Notes under the pieces: generated by a model | Told to the model about the DNA's origin: nothing | Seen by the model: only the letters and a program-made list of their open reading frames with translations | The model's database searches: none | Program-made: the position numbers and the translations under genes | Source: Thereva unica | Lineage: Eukaryota > Arthropoda > Insecta > Diptera > Therevidae | Assembly (NCBI GenBank): GCA_949987705.1 | Contig: CATLJY010000081.1 | Span: forward strand, 124,001-188,000 | Reading direction: 5' to 3' | Length of the DNA stretch: 64,000 bases | Shown here: piece by piece, positions 1-9,945 of the stretch | How positions within the stretch are numbered: the stretch's first letter is position 1 | Layout: every line of letters starts with the position of its first letter

Positions 1-900
1 TTAACTGCGCAGTTGATCACATGTGACGTCATGCCTGGCCGATAAACTGTAGGAACTGTGCAGTTTTGAGCTATTTTCACTCAGCCCTCAGACCTAGGCT
101 TCTGGACTCTCTTTTGCTTCGATAAACTGCGCAGGTGAGACAGTTTATCGTTCCGTTCTCGCAGTTCCGTTCATTTGCCATTGTTTAAAAGATGCACTCA
201 AATCAACAAAACTGACGAGAGTGAGCAAAACAACCGTACAATGAACTTACGAACCCACGCATTTTCAATTCAGCTTATCGTACGGTTTTTTTACACAGTT
301 CGACTGCGCAGTAAAAAGTGATAATATGTGGGCCGTTTTAGAGCTCTCTGTGGTCTCCTCAAGAATTTCCTATAATCTTTTTCGGTCGTCAGGTTTTTTC
401 CTTCTCATTGATTCAATTGCGCGTAATCCATTAATTCGTCTTTGCATCGCTTCATAGGTCTGGTTTTGCTCTACATTGCTGTGATGTTTGACGGTACAGA
501 ATTTCGGAGCCATGTGTTTAAGCATTCTCAATAGATCCTTAACTAAAGAAAGTGTCAGATCGTAATGCTTTTGTTTATGTCAAGTTGTTTGTTTTATGGT
601 ACAACTTGTGATTGTATCTCTTTCTCCAGACATCCACTTCAATCACTATGCGTTGAATCCTACCAAGGGTTTTTCGCTCTCTTTCCTGCAGCTGGCGTAA
701 ATCTACTCGTCATACTCTCTAAGCGTCCATGATCTCATTGTCTCTGAAAAAAGCTAAGTTTTCGACGCCGCTCCTATTCAGCTCTTAGACTGACAGTTCA
801 CATTATTTATTTATTTATTTCTATTTTTACACTATACAATTAAGACATATGGGTCTTTTTTATATGTATAGGCTATACACAAAAAGGTAGCAAAAATAAC
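1..900. other. No gene recognised; short palindromes
   Basis: I see no supported gene here. The segment holds short inverted motifs: AACTGCGCAGTT near the left edge, ACTGCGCAGT near position 304, and a hairpin at about 121-149 in which GATAAACTG pairs with CAGTTTATC. A (TTTA)n stretch at about 785-805 looks like the reverse-strand tail of a LINE, but no LINE coding sequence is attached to it. Confidence 0.5.
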
Positions 901-958
901 ATCTTAATTAATAAAAGAAAGTTTCTGTATGCGTGTATGTATGTGTGCGCTATAGCGG
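901..958 (+). repeat. 58-bp inverted repeat, left arm
   Basis: This arm is an exact reverse complement of 2121-2178. It includes the TC terminus of the Helitron-like element and a GTATG/GTGTG-rich stretch. The partner arm sits about 145 bp inside the 3' terminus, so it is a mirrored copy of the 5' end and not a simple terminal inverted repeat. Confidence 0.9.
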
Positions 959-1078
959 GCGCACCAGTCATCGTAGAGCTTCGAAATTTTGCACGAAGGT
1001 CCGTTGGGGTCTGCCCTGAAACACCTCGAAGCCAGATTTTCGAAATTCAAAATGGCCGCCGAAAAATGACCGAAATTC

Positions 1079-1602
1079 CAAATGGCCACCAAAATATGAA
1101 TTTGCATTTGCAAATTGTGTTCCGATTTCAATGAAAGTGGGTATCTAGGGGTTCTTAAGGTCGCTAAAAACGAATTTGTGGTCAAAACTTAAAAATTCAA
1201 AATGGCCGCGCCAATATTGCCGACGAATTTGCCAATTGTGATCCGATTCCAATGAAAATCGATATCTGGGGTTTTTTGAGGTAGCAAATAACGAATGTTT
1301 GATCGGACCTTATAAATTCAAAATGGCCGCGCCAATATGGCTGACGAATTTGCCAATTGTATTCCGATTCCAATGACAATCGGTATCTGGAGTTTTATGA
1401 GGTAGCAAATAACGAATGTTTAAACAAAACTAATAAATTCAAAATGGCCGCCCCAATATGGCCGACGAATTTGCCAATTGTGATCCGATTCCAATGAAAA
1501 TCGATATCTGGGGTTTTTTGAGGTAGTAAATAACGAATGTTTGATCGGACCTTATAAATTCAAAATGGCCGCGCCAATATGGCTGACGAATTTGCCAATT
1601 GT
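1079..1602 (+). repeat. 121-bp tandem repeat, about 4.3 units
   Basis: The motif AAAATGGCCGC starts units at 1079, 1199, 1320, 1441 and 1562, giving a period of 120-121 bp. Each unit contains GACGAATTTGCCAATTGTG and a stretch reading ATCTGGGGTTTTTTGAGGTA. The last unit stops after the AATTTGCCAATTGTG motif, where the next repeated module begins. Open reading frames across it are a by-product of the repeat. Confidence 0.9.
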
Positions 1603-2120
1603 GAGGAAGAACTGTATATAGTTCAATTATAAAAAGGCAAATTTGGTTTTGGTTGTTTCCAAAAAAAGTCTACACATCACGAAATATTTTATAAAAAAAC
1701 AAATAAGTTCCATTCCCCGACCCTATTGCCGTGAACTTGGCCACTTTCTAAAAAGTGGGAAGTTTCTTAAATTTCCCCTAAACAGTGGAAACAGTAGAAA
1801 TATGTTTTCAGATTTGTATGAGGAAGAACTGTATATAGTTCAATTAAAAAAAGGCTGTTTGCATTGTAAAGCAAATTTTGTTTTGGTTGTTTACAAAAAA
1901 GTCTCCACATCAACGAATAAGTGCCCCCTATTGCCGTGAAGTTTGGCACTTTCTGAAAAGTGGGAAATTTCTTAAATTCCCCCTAACAGTAGAAACGGTA
2001 GAAATAGGTTTCCAGATTTATATGAGGAAGAACTGTATATAGTTCAATTAAAAAAAGGCTGTTTGCATTGTAAAGCAAATTTTGTTTTGGTTGTTTACAA
2101 AAAAGTCTCCACATCAACGA
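1603..2120 (+). repeat. Three copies of a ~100-bp module (spacing 204-217 bp)
   Basis: The module starts with GAGGAAGAACTGTATATAGT at 1603, 1820 and 2024 and runs on through a GGTTTTGGTTGTTT motif. The second and third copies are nearly identical and the first is shorter. Between copies there is a segment with AAAAGTGGGAA and CCCCTAAACAGT. The modules fill the second half of the Helitron-like element. Confidence 0.8.
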
Positions 2121-2178
2121 CCGCTATAGCGCACACATACATACACGCATACAGAAACTTTCTTTTATTAATTAAGAT
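2121..2178 (-). repeat. 58-bp inverted repeat, right arm
   Basis: Exact inverted copy of 901-958. It lies between the second repeated module and the terminal 145 bp of the element. If both arms are functional 5' ends, the element could be read as two Helitron heads facing each other with a single tail. Confidence 0.9.
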
Positions 2179-2694
2179 AGGTAACTCTAAATTTTTATAT
2201 GTATCCAAAATCAATTTTGCAGATTTGTTCTTTTTTTCATTATACTTTTTCCTACCGCGGACTGTGCACACATAATCTTTTTTTATTGAAAGGCGTTGCA
2301 ACGCACGCGGGTTTTTTGCTAGTTAAGAAAAAAAAAACAAAATCAATAAAGGAAATAAAAATGAATACATAGTAAACGAAAATTGTGACAAATTTAGTGT
2401 GAAGCAAAATGTTTATATAAAATCGCTTTAAAATTTTTACTGCTGCTGCTTCGTCGTACATCTAATGGTAGGGATTACTCATCCGAAAGGCTTAGGCTGC
2501 GGTCGCGTCTCGCGCTTGTAAGCTTGTTAGCTTGTTGCGCTTGTTCACGCTAGCAAGCGTTTACGCTTTCTGTGGTCAGATCTCACGCTTGTTATTATGT
2601 AGCTGGTTGCGCTTGTGATAGGTATTAAGCATTTACCATTCGCCATTCGAAGCTAAATAATTTATAGAGCATATTTTTCACATTGCTTTCAATT

Positions 2695-4526
2695 ATGGCA
2701 CTTTCAAGAAAAGAAATGTTTTGTGCAGAAAGTAGTTTTCTTAGAGCGAAAGTATTATTTTTTAAAAAGAAAAGATATACGGTCCATCCTATTTTTCGTG
2801 ACCGCTATAAGTTTGGTGAGTTTCACCAGTTATTTAAGTATTTGGAGGAAGACGACGAAAAATTTTATGAGTATTATAGAATGACTCGTGCTACGTTTAA
2901 CTATATTTTAAATGAAATACAGCCAATTGTAGAAAAACAGCAGACTAATCTGAAAAAACCAATCACTGCAGCTGAAAGGTTGTCGGTCACTTTAAGGTTA
3001 GTAAAACTAAGCATGTTATAAAAATATGTAGGTATATTTTAAAAATCATCAAATACAATATTATGTTCTAAATCACCCCAGGATGTTGAAGGAGTAGGAG
3101 TACATGTATTCGTTCCAAGATTGGATGAAGATGATGCAGAAACTGTTTCAAATAAAAGCTGGCTTACTTTCATTCGAAAGCGTAAGTTCTCATGAATAGA
3201 CATATTTTGCATTTGCGGCAGCAAACTCATTAAAAAATTGAAATTATCATCTTTTTTTAATGAATAATCTTCTTTCATAATTGCAAGTTTCTCCTTTTCA
3301 ATTTCTAGAAATTGCGATTCGTTAAATGTGCAATTACTTTTTAAAGACCTCTTTTTTGTGGCAGTAATTTTCAAAAAATCTTCATCTTTTTCCAGGTTCA
3401 CAACATTTTCATTAGTTCTGACAGATATTTGACCATTCTCCTCCATCTGCGTATCCATCTCGGCCCCGTGATTAATTTCCTGCTCGACTATAGAACTTGG
3501 TTCTTCTTGACTTTCGAAGTAGTGATCATTTAAGTTGCCACTAAGTTTAGCTGGTGTTAATGAATCACGGAGGAAATGCAAACTTGAATAATATTTCCAT
3601 TTACTTTGATAATTAGCATTAGCCCCACTTCCTGATTTCGGTTTTTTATTGACTTTTGCCAGTTCTGTTCTATAATTATCCCGTAGGGCTTTCCATTTCT
3701 TCTTTACAATACTATCTGAAAATAAATAATAACAAATAAAATTTACAGGTATCTCGCCACAGGATCATCGTATAGAAGTTTGGCATTTAGCTACAGGATA
3801 CCACATAATACAATTTGTGATATAGTGCCAAATGTGTGCAATGCAATATGGGCTAAATTCGTACGGATGCATTTGCCTCGTCCTTGTGAATCAGACAATA
3901 TCAGACATGCTGAGGAGTTTTATAAGCGTTGGGGATTTCCGAATTGTGTGGGTTGCCTTGATGGCAAACACATTCGTATTAAATGTCCCCCACACTCAGG
4001 AAGCTTATATTTTAATTACATGGGGTATTATTCCATTGTATTGCAGGCGGTTGCAAATGCACATTATAAGTTCATAGCAATAGAAGTTGGTGCTTATGGA
4101 AGGCAAAGTGATGGCGGTATATTTTCTTCGTCAGCTCTTTGTCATATGCTAGAAAATGAGGAATTTGGAATTCCTGCTCCCGCACCTTTACCTGGCACAA
4201 ATGTTGATGCACCTTTTGTTTTATTGGGAGATGAAGCGTATCCGCTTCGTAGCTACTTATTGCGGCCTTTTGCTCATAACACCAATATAAGTGAAAGTGA
4301 AGTTATATTTAATGAAAACCACACAAAAACAAGAAAAGTTATTGAATGTGCGTTTGGTATAACGACTGCAAAGTGGCGCATACTAACGAAGGAGGTAGAG
4401 ACCAATGTTAATACTGCGAAATTGATTACAAAGACGGTTTGCTTGCTACACAATATAATTATAGATAAAGAAGGAGTCGATAGGTCCTTGTTACTACAAC
4501 TACAGGAAAGAACATCGAATGTATAG
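2695..4526 (+). CDS. Harbinger transposase (DDE nuclease), two exons
   Basis: Nuclease that cuts and joins element ends. I join exon 2695-2996 to exon 3749-4526, giving 359 residues; the intron 2997-3748 has donor AG|GTTAGT and acceptor ATTTACAG|G, and the split codon restores an arginine. The start is the ATG at 2695. The catalytic triad reads as D172 in CLDGKH, D262 in LLGDEAYPL and E300 in IECAFG, matching DDE_Tnp_4/HARBI1-type proteins; the motif RPF follows the second D as usual. Family members are normally 350-450 residues, so length is complete. AATAAA lies about 165 bp after the stop. The intron carries exon 2 of the opposite-strand MADF-BESS gene. No frame damage seen. Confidence 0.88.
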
Positions 4527-5584
4527 AAGTTTTCAAACTCCGTGACACAAATAATTTGAAGGGTTCTGCGCACCTCGTTGCCCAATTTCATAAAATTTGT
4601 TCTATCATTTCCCCTCTTTTAACTTAAAAAGGCAACAAACGCAGAAAAAACTCAACAAAATAATTTGGGAAGGGATGTGCGCATGCCGGATGAATAAAGT
4701 TAAGTAATCTTTATATGTATTGAGAAGAGCTTTGAAATACATGTAAAACTCCTGCTCAACAAAGGCAGTTTATCCATCGTAATAAGCATAATTTTACTAT
4801 AATTATGCTAAATATTTCTCATCCTTAAATTTAAAATAAATTAAAAGAATTGCTGGACAAATTTCTTTTAAAGATATGAGCATTTTCATTCATAAATTGA
4901 GAGTTCTCCGCAGCCACAAGCAACGCAACCTCCCCAGGCAGAAGCGCGCTTGCGACTGGCGGAAAATGTCAAAAATCTAGTAATCAATGTGATAAAAACA
5001 CAAATATCGTATTTTTTAGTAGAAATTACTACAAATTATTTCTGTGGCATATGTGTAAAATATAAAAACCTTAAAATAAAAAAAATATATTAAAACGGGT
5101 GTTTTTCAGTCATAATTTGTAAATTTTTTAAATAATCATTGAAGTCCCAGAAAAATACACCTCCCGGTAGCAATACGCAGTCGCGACTGATTACATGGCA
5201 GCAAGTGATTTGATAGGAGGAGTTAAGTGAAGCTTTTGTCTGAACTTTTTAACATTTTTAAGAGCTTAGCTGGGGAAGATGCGCGGGATGTCACGAGGTT
5301 TGAAAAGGTCTATACATTCCATCGCTAAAAGCGTTTCAAATAATTCCAGTTTTTCAGCAATAAGCAACCGTAATATTTTTAAAAGTTATTTTCTTCTTGT
5401 AAATGGATCTTAATGTAAATTAAAAAAATATTAATTACAAATACAACTTACCATCAGTCTTCAATGTATCCGCTATTTCTTTCCATCCTTTTTTTAAAAG
5501 TACTCTGTTTTTATAATCTTTATTTTTGACATCCCACAAAAGACTTCTTTTTCTAACTTCATTTATCATAATTTCCAGGTCCAT
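3039..5584 (-). CDS. MADF-BESS protein of the Harbinger element, two exons
   Basis: Second protein of the transposon; in Harbinger elements a Myb/SANT-like partner binds DNA and carries the nuclease to the nucleus, and MADF is a Myb-like fold. I join exon 5584-5452 to exon 3715-3039 (minus strand), 269 residues. Donor is TG|GTAAGT, acceptor TTATTTTCAG|A; the 1,736-bp intron holds the transposase's second exon. The MADF domain covers about residues 1-95 and shows the typical conserved W residues (LLWD, GWKEIA, KKKWKALRD, SKWKYY). A BESS motif lies at about 200-234 (FNFLMSLLPQM ... RFRMKVSQLLFE). The linker is acidic and low-complexity. The start is the first ATG after the right terminal region. 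Confidence 0.85.
3716..3748. promoter_or_regulatory. 33-bp double-sided splice acceptor
   Basis: This segment ends both introns of the Harbinger element. Read on the plus strand it ends TTTACAG|G before transposase exon 2; read on the minus strand it ends TTTTCAG|A before MADF-BESS exon 2. The two second exons are therefore 33 bp apart, back to back, each inside the other gene's intron. Splice sites are inferred from consensus and protein continuity only. Confidence 0.7.
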
Positions 5585-5821
5585 TATAATTATGAATATT
5601 ATATGCAAAGTAAATCTTTAAGGGCAACTTGTTGTCGCTTGTGCGCTTGTAAATCAAATGAATTTGATCTACCAGCTTACATGCTTAAACAAGCGTACAT
5701 GCCTAAAAGCTGCAATCGTTGAACGCGACCGCTCTCTTGAGTTTCCATGCTTTTGATTTACAAGCGTACATGCGCGAACAAGCTTACAAGCTTACAAGCG
5801 CGAGACGCGACCGCGGCCTTA

Positions 5822-7850
5822 GTTGTATAGGATTATCCATGCTAGCCAATAATTATGAGTGTATGGATGTAGTCTGTAATTATTAATAATTAGTGTTTAG
5901 CACCTTTCCTCTTTCTCAACTTTTTCTCTCCTCCTTTCTCGAAGGCAGCAGATAGGGTCTCTTCATTGTACATACATAGATCGGTTTTGCTTCTTGGCCT
6001 CGATGATAAGCAAAATGAACGACCACAGGGTTGTTTCTAAGACATGGAAGATGGATTTCTGGAGACTGGAGTAGAAATAAAATTCAGTTATTCGGAAATG
6101 TCGAACAAATAATTATGTTGTAATCTAGCAGAAATATATTTGGAAGAAATATGTACAGTTTAGTAAAATATACAAAATATACCAAAGTAAATGTTATCGT
6201 AAAGTATTGTGAGTGGTAGCGGTAGTGTAGTGAAACAACATCCTTTAAATATGGCCACTTTGCGCGAAATCACGTCACCTCAAAATATTACAACGTTATA
6301 AAAATCTTGAAACCAGTACAGGATAATCAATTTTTTTGAGAGCCTAGTTTGTAGTTAAAAAAATTATATTTCATTTCAAAATTTTCACAAAGTAATTGTA
6401 AAAATTTGTCTATTTAATTTTTTTCAAAAAATATGTTTTTCTGTAACTCATAAAACTGTGACTCTGAAAGGTAAAATGATTTTCGACCTTTATTAGCTTA
6501 ATGACTACGGAAAATAAGAGAAAAAACCAGCCCTAAAGTAAAAGAAAGGACCAAATTCACAAGAAGGCAAATCCTTGTCGTATGTCCTTTCCCGTTTTCT
6601 GAAAGTGCCGATGGATGTTTATTATGGGCCCGTGATAAAATAATAAAATTGTCAACGGGCTACTTAAGGTATTAAAAGGAAACTCCCGTTGCTACTTTAT
6701 AAGATGTTTATGGTAGAAGAAATGTCAATATTAGTAGCTAAGATTATTTGCTGTACAAACAAGTCCAGAGGAGGGCTAATTTCATCGAATTAGGATGAAG
6801 ATTAGTTGGCAGTTTTAAAAAAAATGTAAACTCTCGGTGTGAAAATGTATTCTATCTTGTGAAAATCTAAATTCTTGATTATTCAGAATATTATTATCAA
6901 GTATTTGTGGTTCCTTATATATATGGGCCGGAAAATTAATCGATAACAAATTAAACTTATGTACTAACTGGATCATACGGTTAAAATATCTAAATCTGTA
7001 TTAAAAGTTCAATATAAAACATTTTACAGGATCCTCTTAATCCTAAGAATACAATCCTTCTTATTAAATGGCGCTACAGCCCTTGTAGGACTTGGTCCTC
7101 TAGAAGTCGCTACTCCCACTTGTGCAAAGGTCATTATCTGAATGTTTCTTTTGAAGATGCTTTTATTTGCGGACAACACTATCCTGTAGTAAATTTAATT
7201 GCCGAAGGAGGTCCAGATTTGCATAAGAAGATACTCGAATATACTGATCAACGTGAATAATAAAAGAAGTGCTTAAATTGGCAGTGATTTCTAGTTAATT
7301 AAAACAAAAACAAAATCCCAAATAGATAAATTAAAGGAATGGCAGCTACGCCACCATTTCTGAAAGATGCGTAATGCGAAAATCAAGATTATAGTGATTA
7401 TTGGGAATAGAATTGAAGAAGTATAATAAAATGAACGAGAGCTAGCAACGTTTTAGAGAATTCATTCTAACACGGCTGATTTTTTGATATAACCCTGACT
7501 TATTGACCTACCTAATGGACGCTGTACGTTTGCCACCGTAGTTGCGTTCTCTTCTGCGCATGTTTTCTGCAGAGATGAAAATTGTAAATTTCGAAATCAT
7601 TTTAAGACAATTTTTTTCTTTCTCACAGCTGATAAAAATCATAAAAATTAATAACTGCATGAAAAATGTTGGAAAGGGAAGAAAATATATTGTCACCAAC
7701 AGGCAAAATAAATTCAATTCGATCGGAGGGAATTTTAGAGGGTGGAAATGGTTTTTAAAGATTTTCAGCAAAACTAGACCTTCTATCGAAAAAAGTTAAA
7801 TATAAAATTTGTAGGTAATAAAAAGATCTACAACTTTTGTAATGAAAAAA
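5822..7850. other. No gene recognised
   Basis: AT-rich DNA without a supported coding region. The only recognisable item is a short LINE-like 3' fragment at about 7060-7160, listed separately. Open frames at 7508-7799 on both strands are uninformative and look like chance. Confidence 0.5.
7060..7160 (-). mobile_element. Probable RTE LINE 3' fragment
   Basis: Read on the minus strand it ends in GGGCTGTAGCGCCATTT, which resembles the stop-codon region of the better preserved RTE LINE of this window (GGGCTGTAGCGCCATTGG at 27359-27376). Only about 100 bp can be followed. Confidence 0.35.
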
Positions 7851-8199
7851 ATAGTGAAGGACCACTAACAGATGCCGGGGAGCGGAATCCTACCGTCATC
7901 TCCTCGTTGGTGCATCCTGGATAACCAACCAACGGCGGACGTTCCCAGTACCCGCGAGTATAGCTGGGATACCCTATCCGATAGCGTATAATTCACGGAT
8001 CCGGTCCGCCTGGTAGTGGGATTGAGCGTTGGGCTAACTACCGGACCCTGTAAAAACACATCAGTTAAAAAACCCGAAGAAAAGCCTTGGAACGGACGGG
8101 AAAAACGGCAACGACCACGGCAACTGCACCTGGATGTGATATCGGATCATGGAACACGCATACTTAGGAGTAGGCTTCATAATACACAAGTCATGTATA

Positions 8200-9945
8200 A
8201 AATAATGTATATGACACGGCCCCTTCCAGTAACATCAAGAGATTCATAGGAGACCTCAACACAAAAATTGGAAGAGAGAATTGGCACAGGACCGACGATT
8301 GGAAAGGAAAGTCTGCACGAAACATCAAACGATAACGGACAACTATTTTGCGATGAGCAAAAGTATGATCGTCAGTTCAACATATTTCCCAAGAAAATAC
8401 ATTCACAAATACACATGGCAATCTCCCAGCGAAAGATTCTTTAACCAAATAGAAAATATTTTCATACACAGAAGGGCAGCTTCCAGTACCCTCCAAGTAA
8501 GGACCTATAGAGGACCTATTGTGAATCGGACCACTAGATTCAGATGTCGACTATCCACTCAAGAAAAAAGAAACAACAAACTACAGAAATTCGACTTTGA
8601 AGGCCGTATTGGAGAGATTTCAGGCAACTCTATCAGTAAGGATAGGTCTAAATAAGTCTAAACATAAATAATGCGGATACAGTTGAGGGAAAATGGACAA
8701 AACTGAAGACCATACTGACAGATGTCACCAAGGAAACTGTAGGCTACAAACGCACAGCCAGAGCCAGTTCGACGAGGAATTTAAAACAGCTATAGAAGCC
8801 AGAAATAGAAATAGAAAGATATACATAGAGAAACCGACGAGGAGCAAGAAATTGAAATTCTAGGAAACAAGAAGTATCGCAAAAAACATCTGCAGGAAGA
8901 AGAAAAGACAATTCCTCAACATTTACATCCCGAGAGCAAAGGAAAATTTTGCACAAAACAAAATACGGAAAGCATACTTCTTCAAGAAAGGCTTCAAACC
9001 CTCCGACGGTATATGCAAGACAAAAGAAAAGCACTATAGTCACAGGAAGCGAAGATGAAAAGAAAAAATGGAAGGATTTTTTAGCGAGCTGCTGAACGCA
9101 AACGAGAACATCAGACATGTATCGGAATCCCGTCTGCAACATAACGATGACACTAGAGAAACAAATGTACCCACCTTGGAAGAAGTACAAAGTGCCATTC
9201 GATCAAAATAACTGAATTGAAAACATCCCACCAAAGTTGATCAAACAAGGAGGGGGATCGCTTTCCGCATGTATTACTATCCTGCATATGCAGCGAAAAA
9301 ATGCCTATAGATTGGGAGCAAAGCATTATCTACCCAATACACAAGAATAGAGATAAATTCAACTGTGAAAACTATAGAGGCATATCTCTTTTAAGCACAG
9401 TATGTAAAATAATGACAAACATAATTAAGGCCAGATTGGAACCTTATGCGGAAGCATCATCGACTTTAAACAAGCATACGACAGCATCGACAGGGAGCAA
9501 GTGTATGCGACAATACTAGTAGGAGTAATTCGCAAGTAAACATTGATGCAACCCTGTTTAACAAATAAAAACAGTTGGCAGGATATGCCGATGATATAAG
9601 CTGCCTTGCTAGATCCCTGTCGTACCTTAGAAAAATATTCACGGAATTAGAAACTGGAGCCAAACATACAGGGCTGCAAATAAATCCAGATAGAAGTAAA
9701 ATTCTAATTCAGTCAAGGGTGGAAAGAAGAAGAAGAAACCACAACATAACATGGGGGAACATAACTTCGATCGAGTAAACAAATTTAACTACCTGGGGTC
9801 CATAGTCGGCGAAGACAACGATGAAATGATAGACGCACAAAGAAGAATAAACCTCGCAAACAGAACATACTTCTCACTGCTGCCAGTAATGAAATCCAGA
9901 GACATGCACAGAAAAACCAAAATAAGAATCTATAAAACCAATCAT
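8200..9945 (+). pseudogene. RTE endonuclease-reverse transcriptase pseudogene, 5' part
   Basis: Fragments in several frames of a single RTE-type polyprotein. The endonuclease part keeps the acidic/asparagine motif GDLN and a WQSP...NQIENIFI segment homologous to the RTE copy at 24.3 kb (WQSPDGVTNNQIDHVLI). The RT part keeps the palm motif FKQAYDSID and GYADDIS, but the region that normally separates them is missing. It ends at the insertion point of the CR1-like LINE at about 9946. No intact open frame exceeds about 190 codons, and the longest is a chimera with the inserted LINE. Confidence 0.7.

Larger units (their letters stand above)
902..2322 (+). mobile_element. Helitron-like non-autonomous element
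   Basis: The left end begins with TC directly after an A, and the right end is CTAG followed by T, which is the Helitron pattern of insertion between A and T without target duplication. A 12-bp perfect palindrome, GCGTTGCAACGC (2293-2304), lies 14 nt upstream of CTAG, as expected for a Helitron 3' terminator hairpin, and the GC-rich tail ACGCACGCGGG is like known insect Helitron ends. The first 58 bp (901-958) recur as an exact inverted copy at 2121-2178, close to the 3' end. The interior holds a 121-bp tandem array and a second repeated module, and no Rep/helicase coding sequence. The termini could instead be read as a fold-back element ending at 2178. Confidence 0.55.
2495..5818 (+). mobile_element. 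PIF/Harbinger DNA transposon, apparently complete
   Basis: The element is bounded by TTA target-site duplications at 2492-2494 and 5819-5821, the 3-bp TWA type typical of PIF/Harbinger. Terminal inverted repeats start GGC(T/C)GCGGTCGCG and match for about 41 bp with two mismatches. Subterminal GCGCTTGT/ACAAGCG motifs are repeated at both ends and are candidate transposase-binding sites. It carries both proteins expected of an autonomous Harbinger: a DDE nuclease on the plus strand and a DNA-binding MADF-BESS protein on the minus strand, each starting near its own end. Both reading frames are open after splicing, which suggests recent activity. Confidence 0.9.

Noticed and set aside
904..1379. 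Reading frames of 60-93 codons on both strands
   Set aside because: They fall on the Helitron terminus and the 121-bp repeats; the translation merely repeats the array.
3039..5584. Host MADF-BESS transcription factor gene
   Set aside because: It lies entirely within Harbinger termini and target duplications and shares its splice region with the transposase, so it belongs to the transposon.
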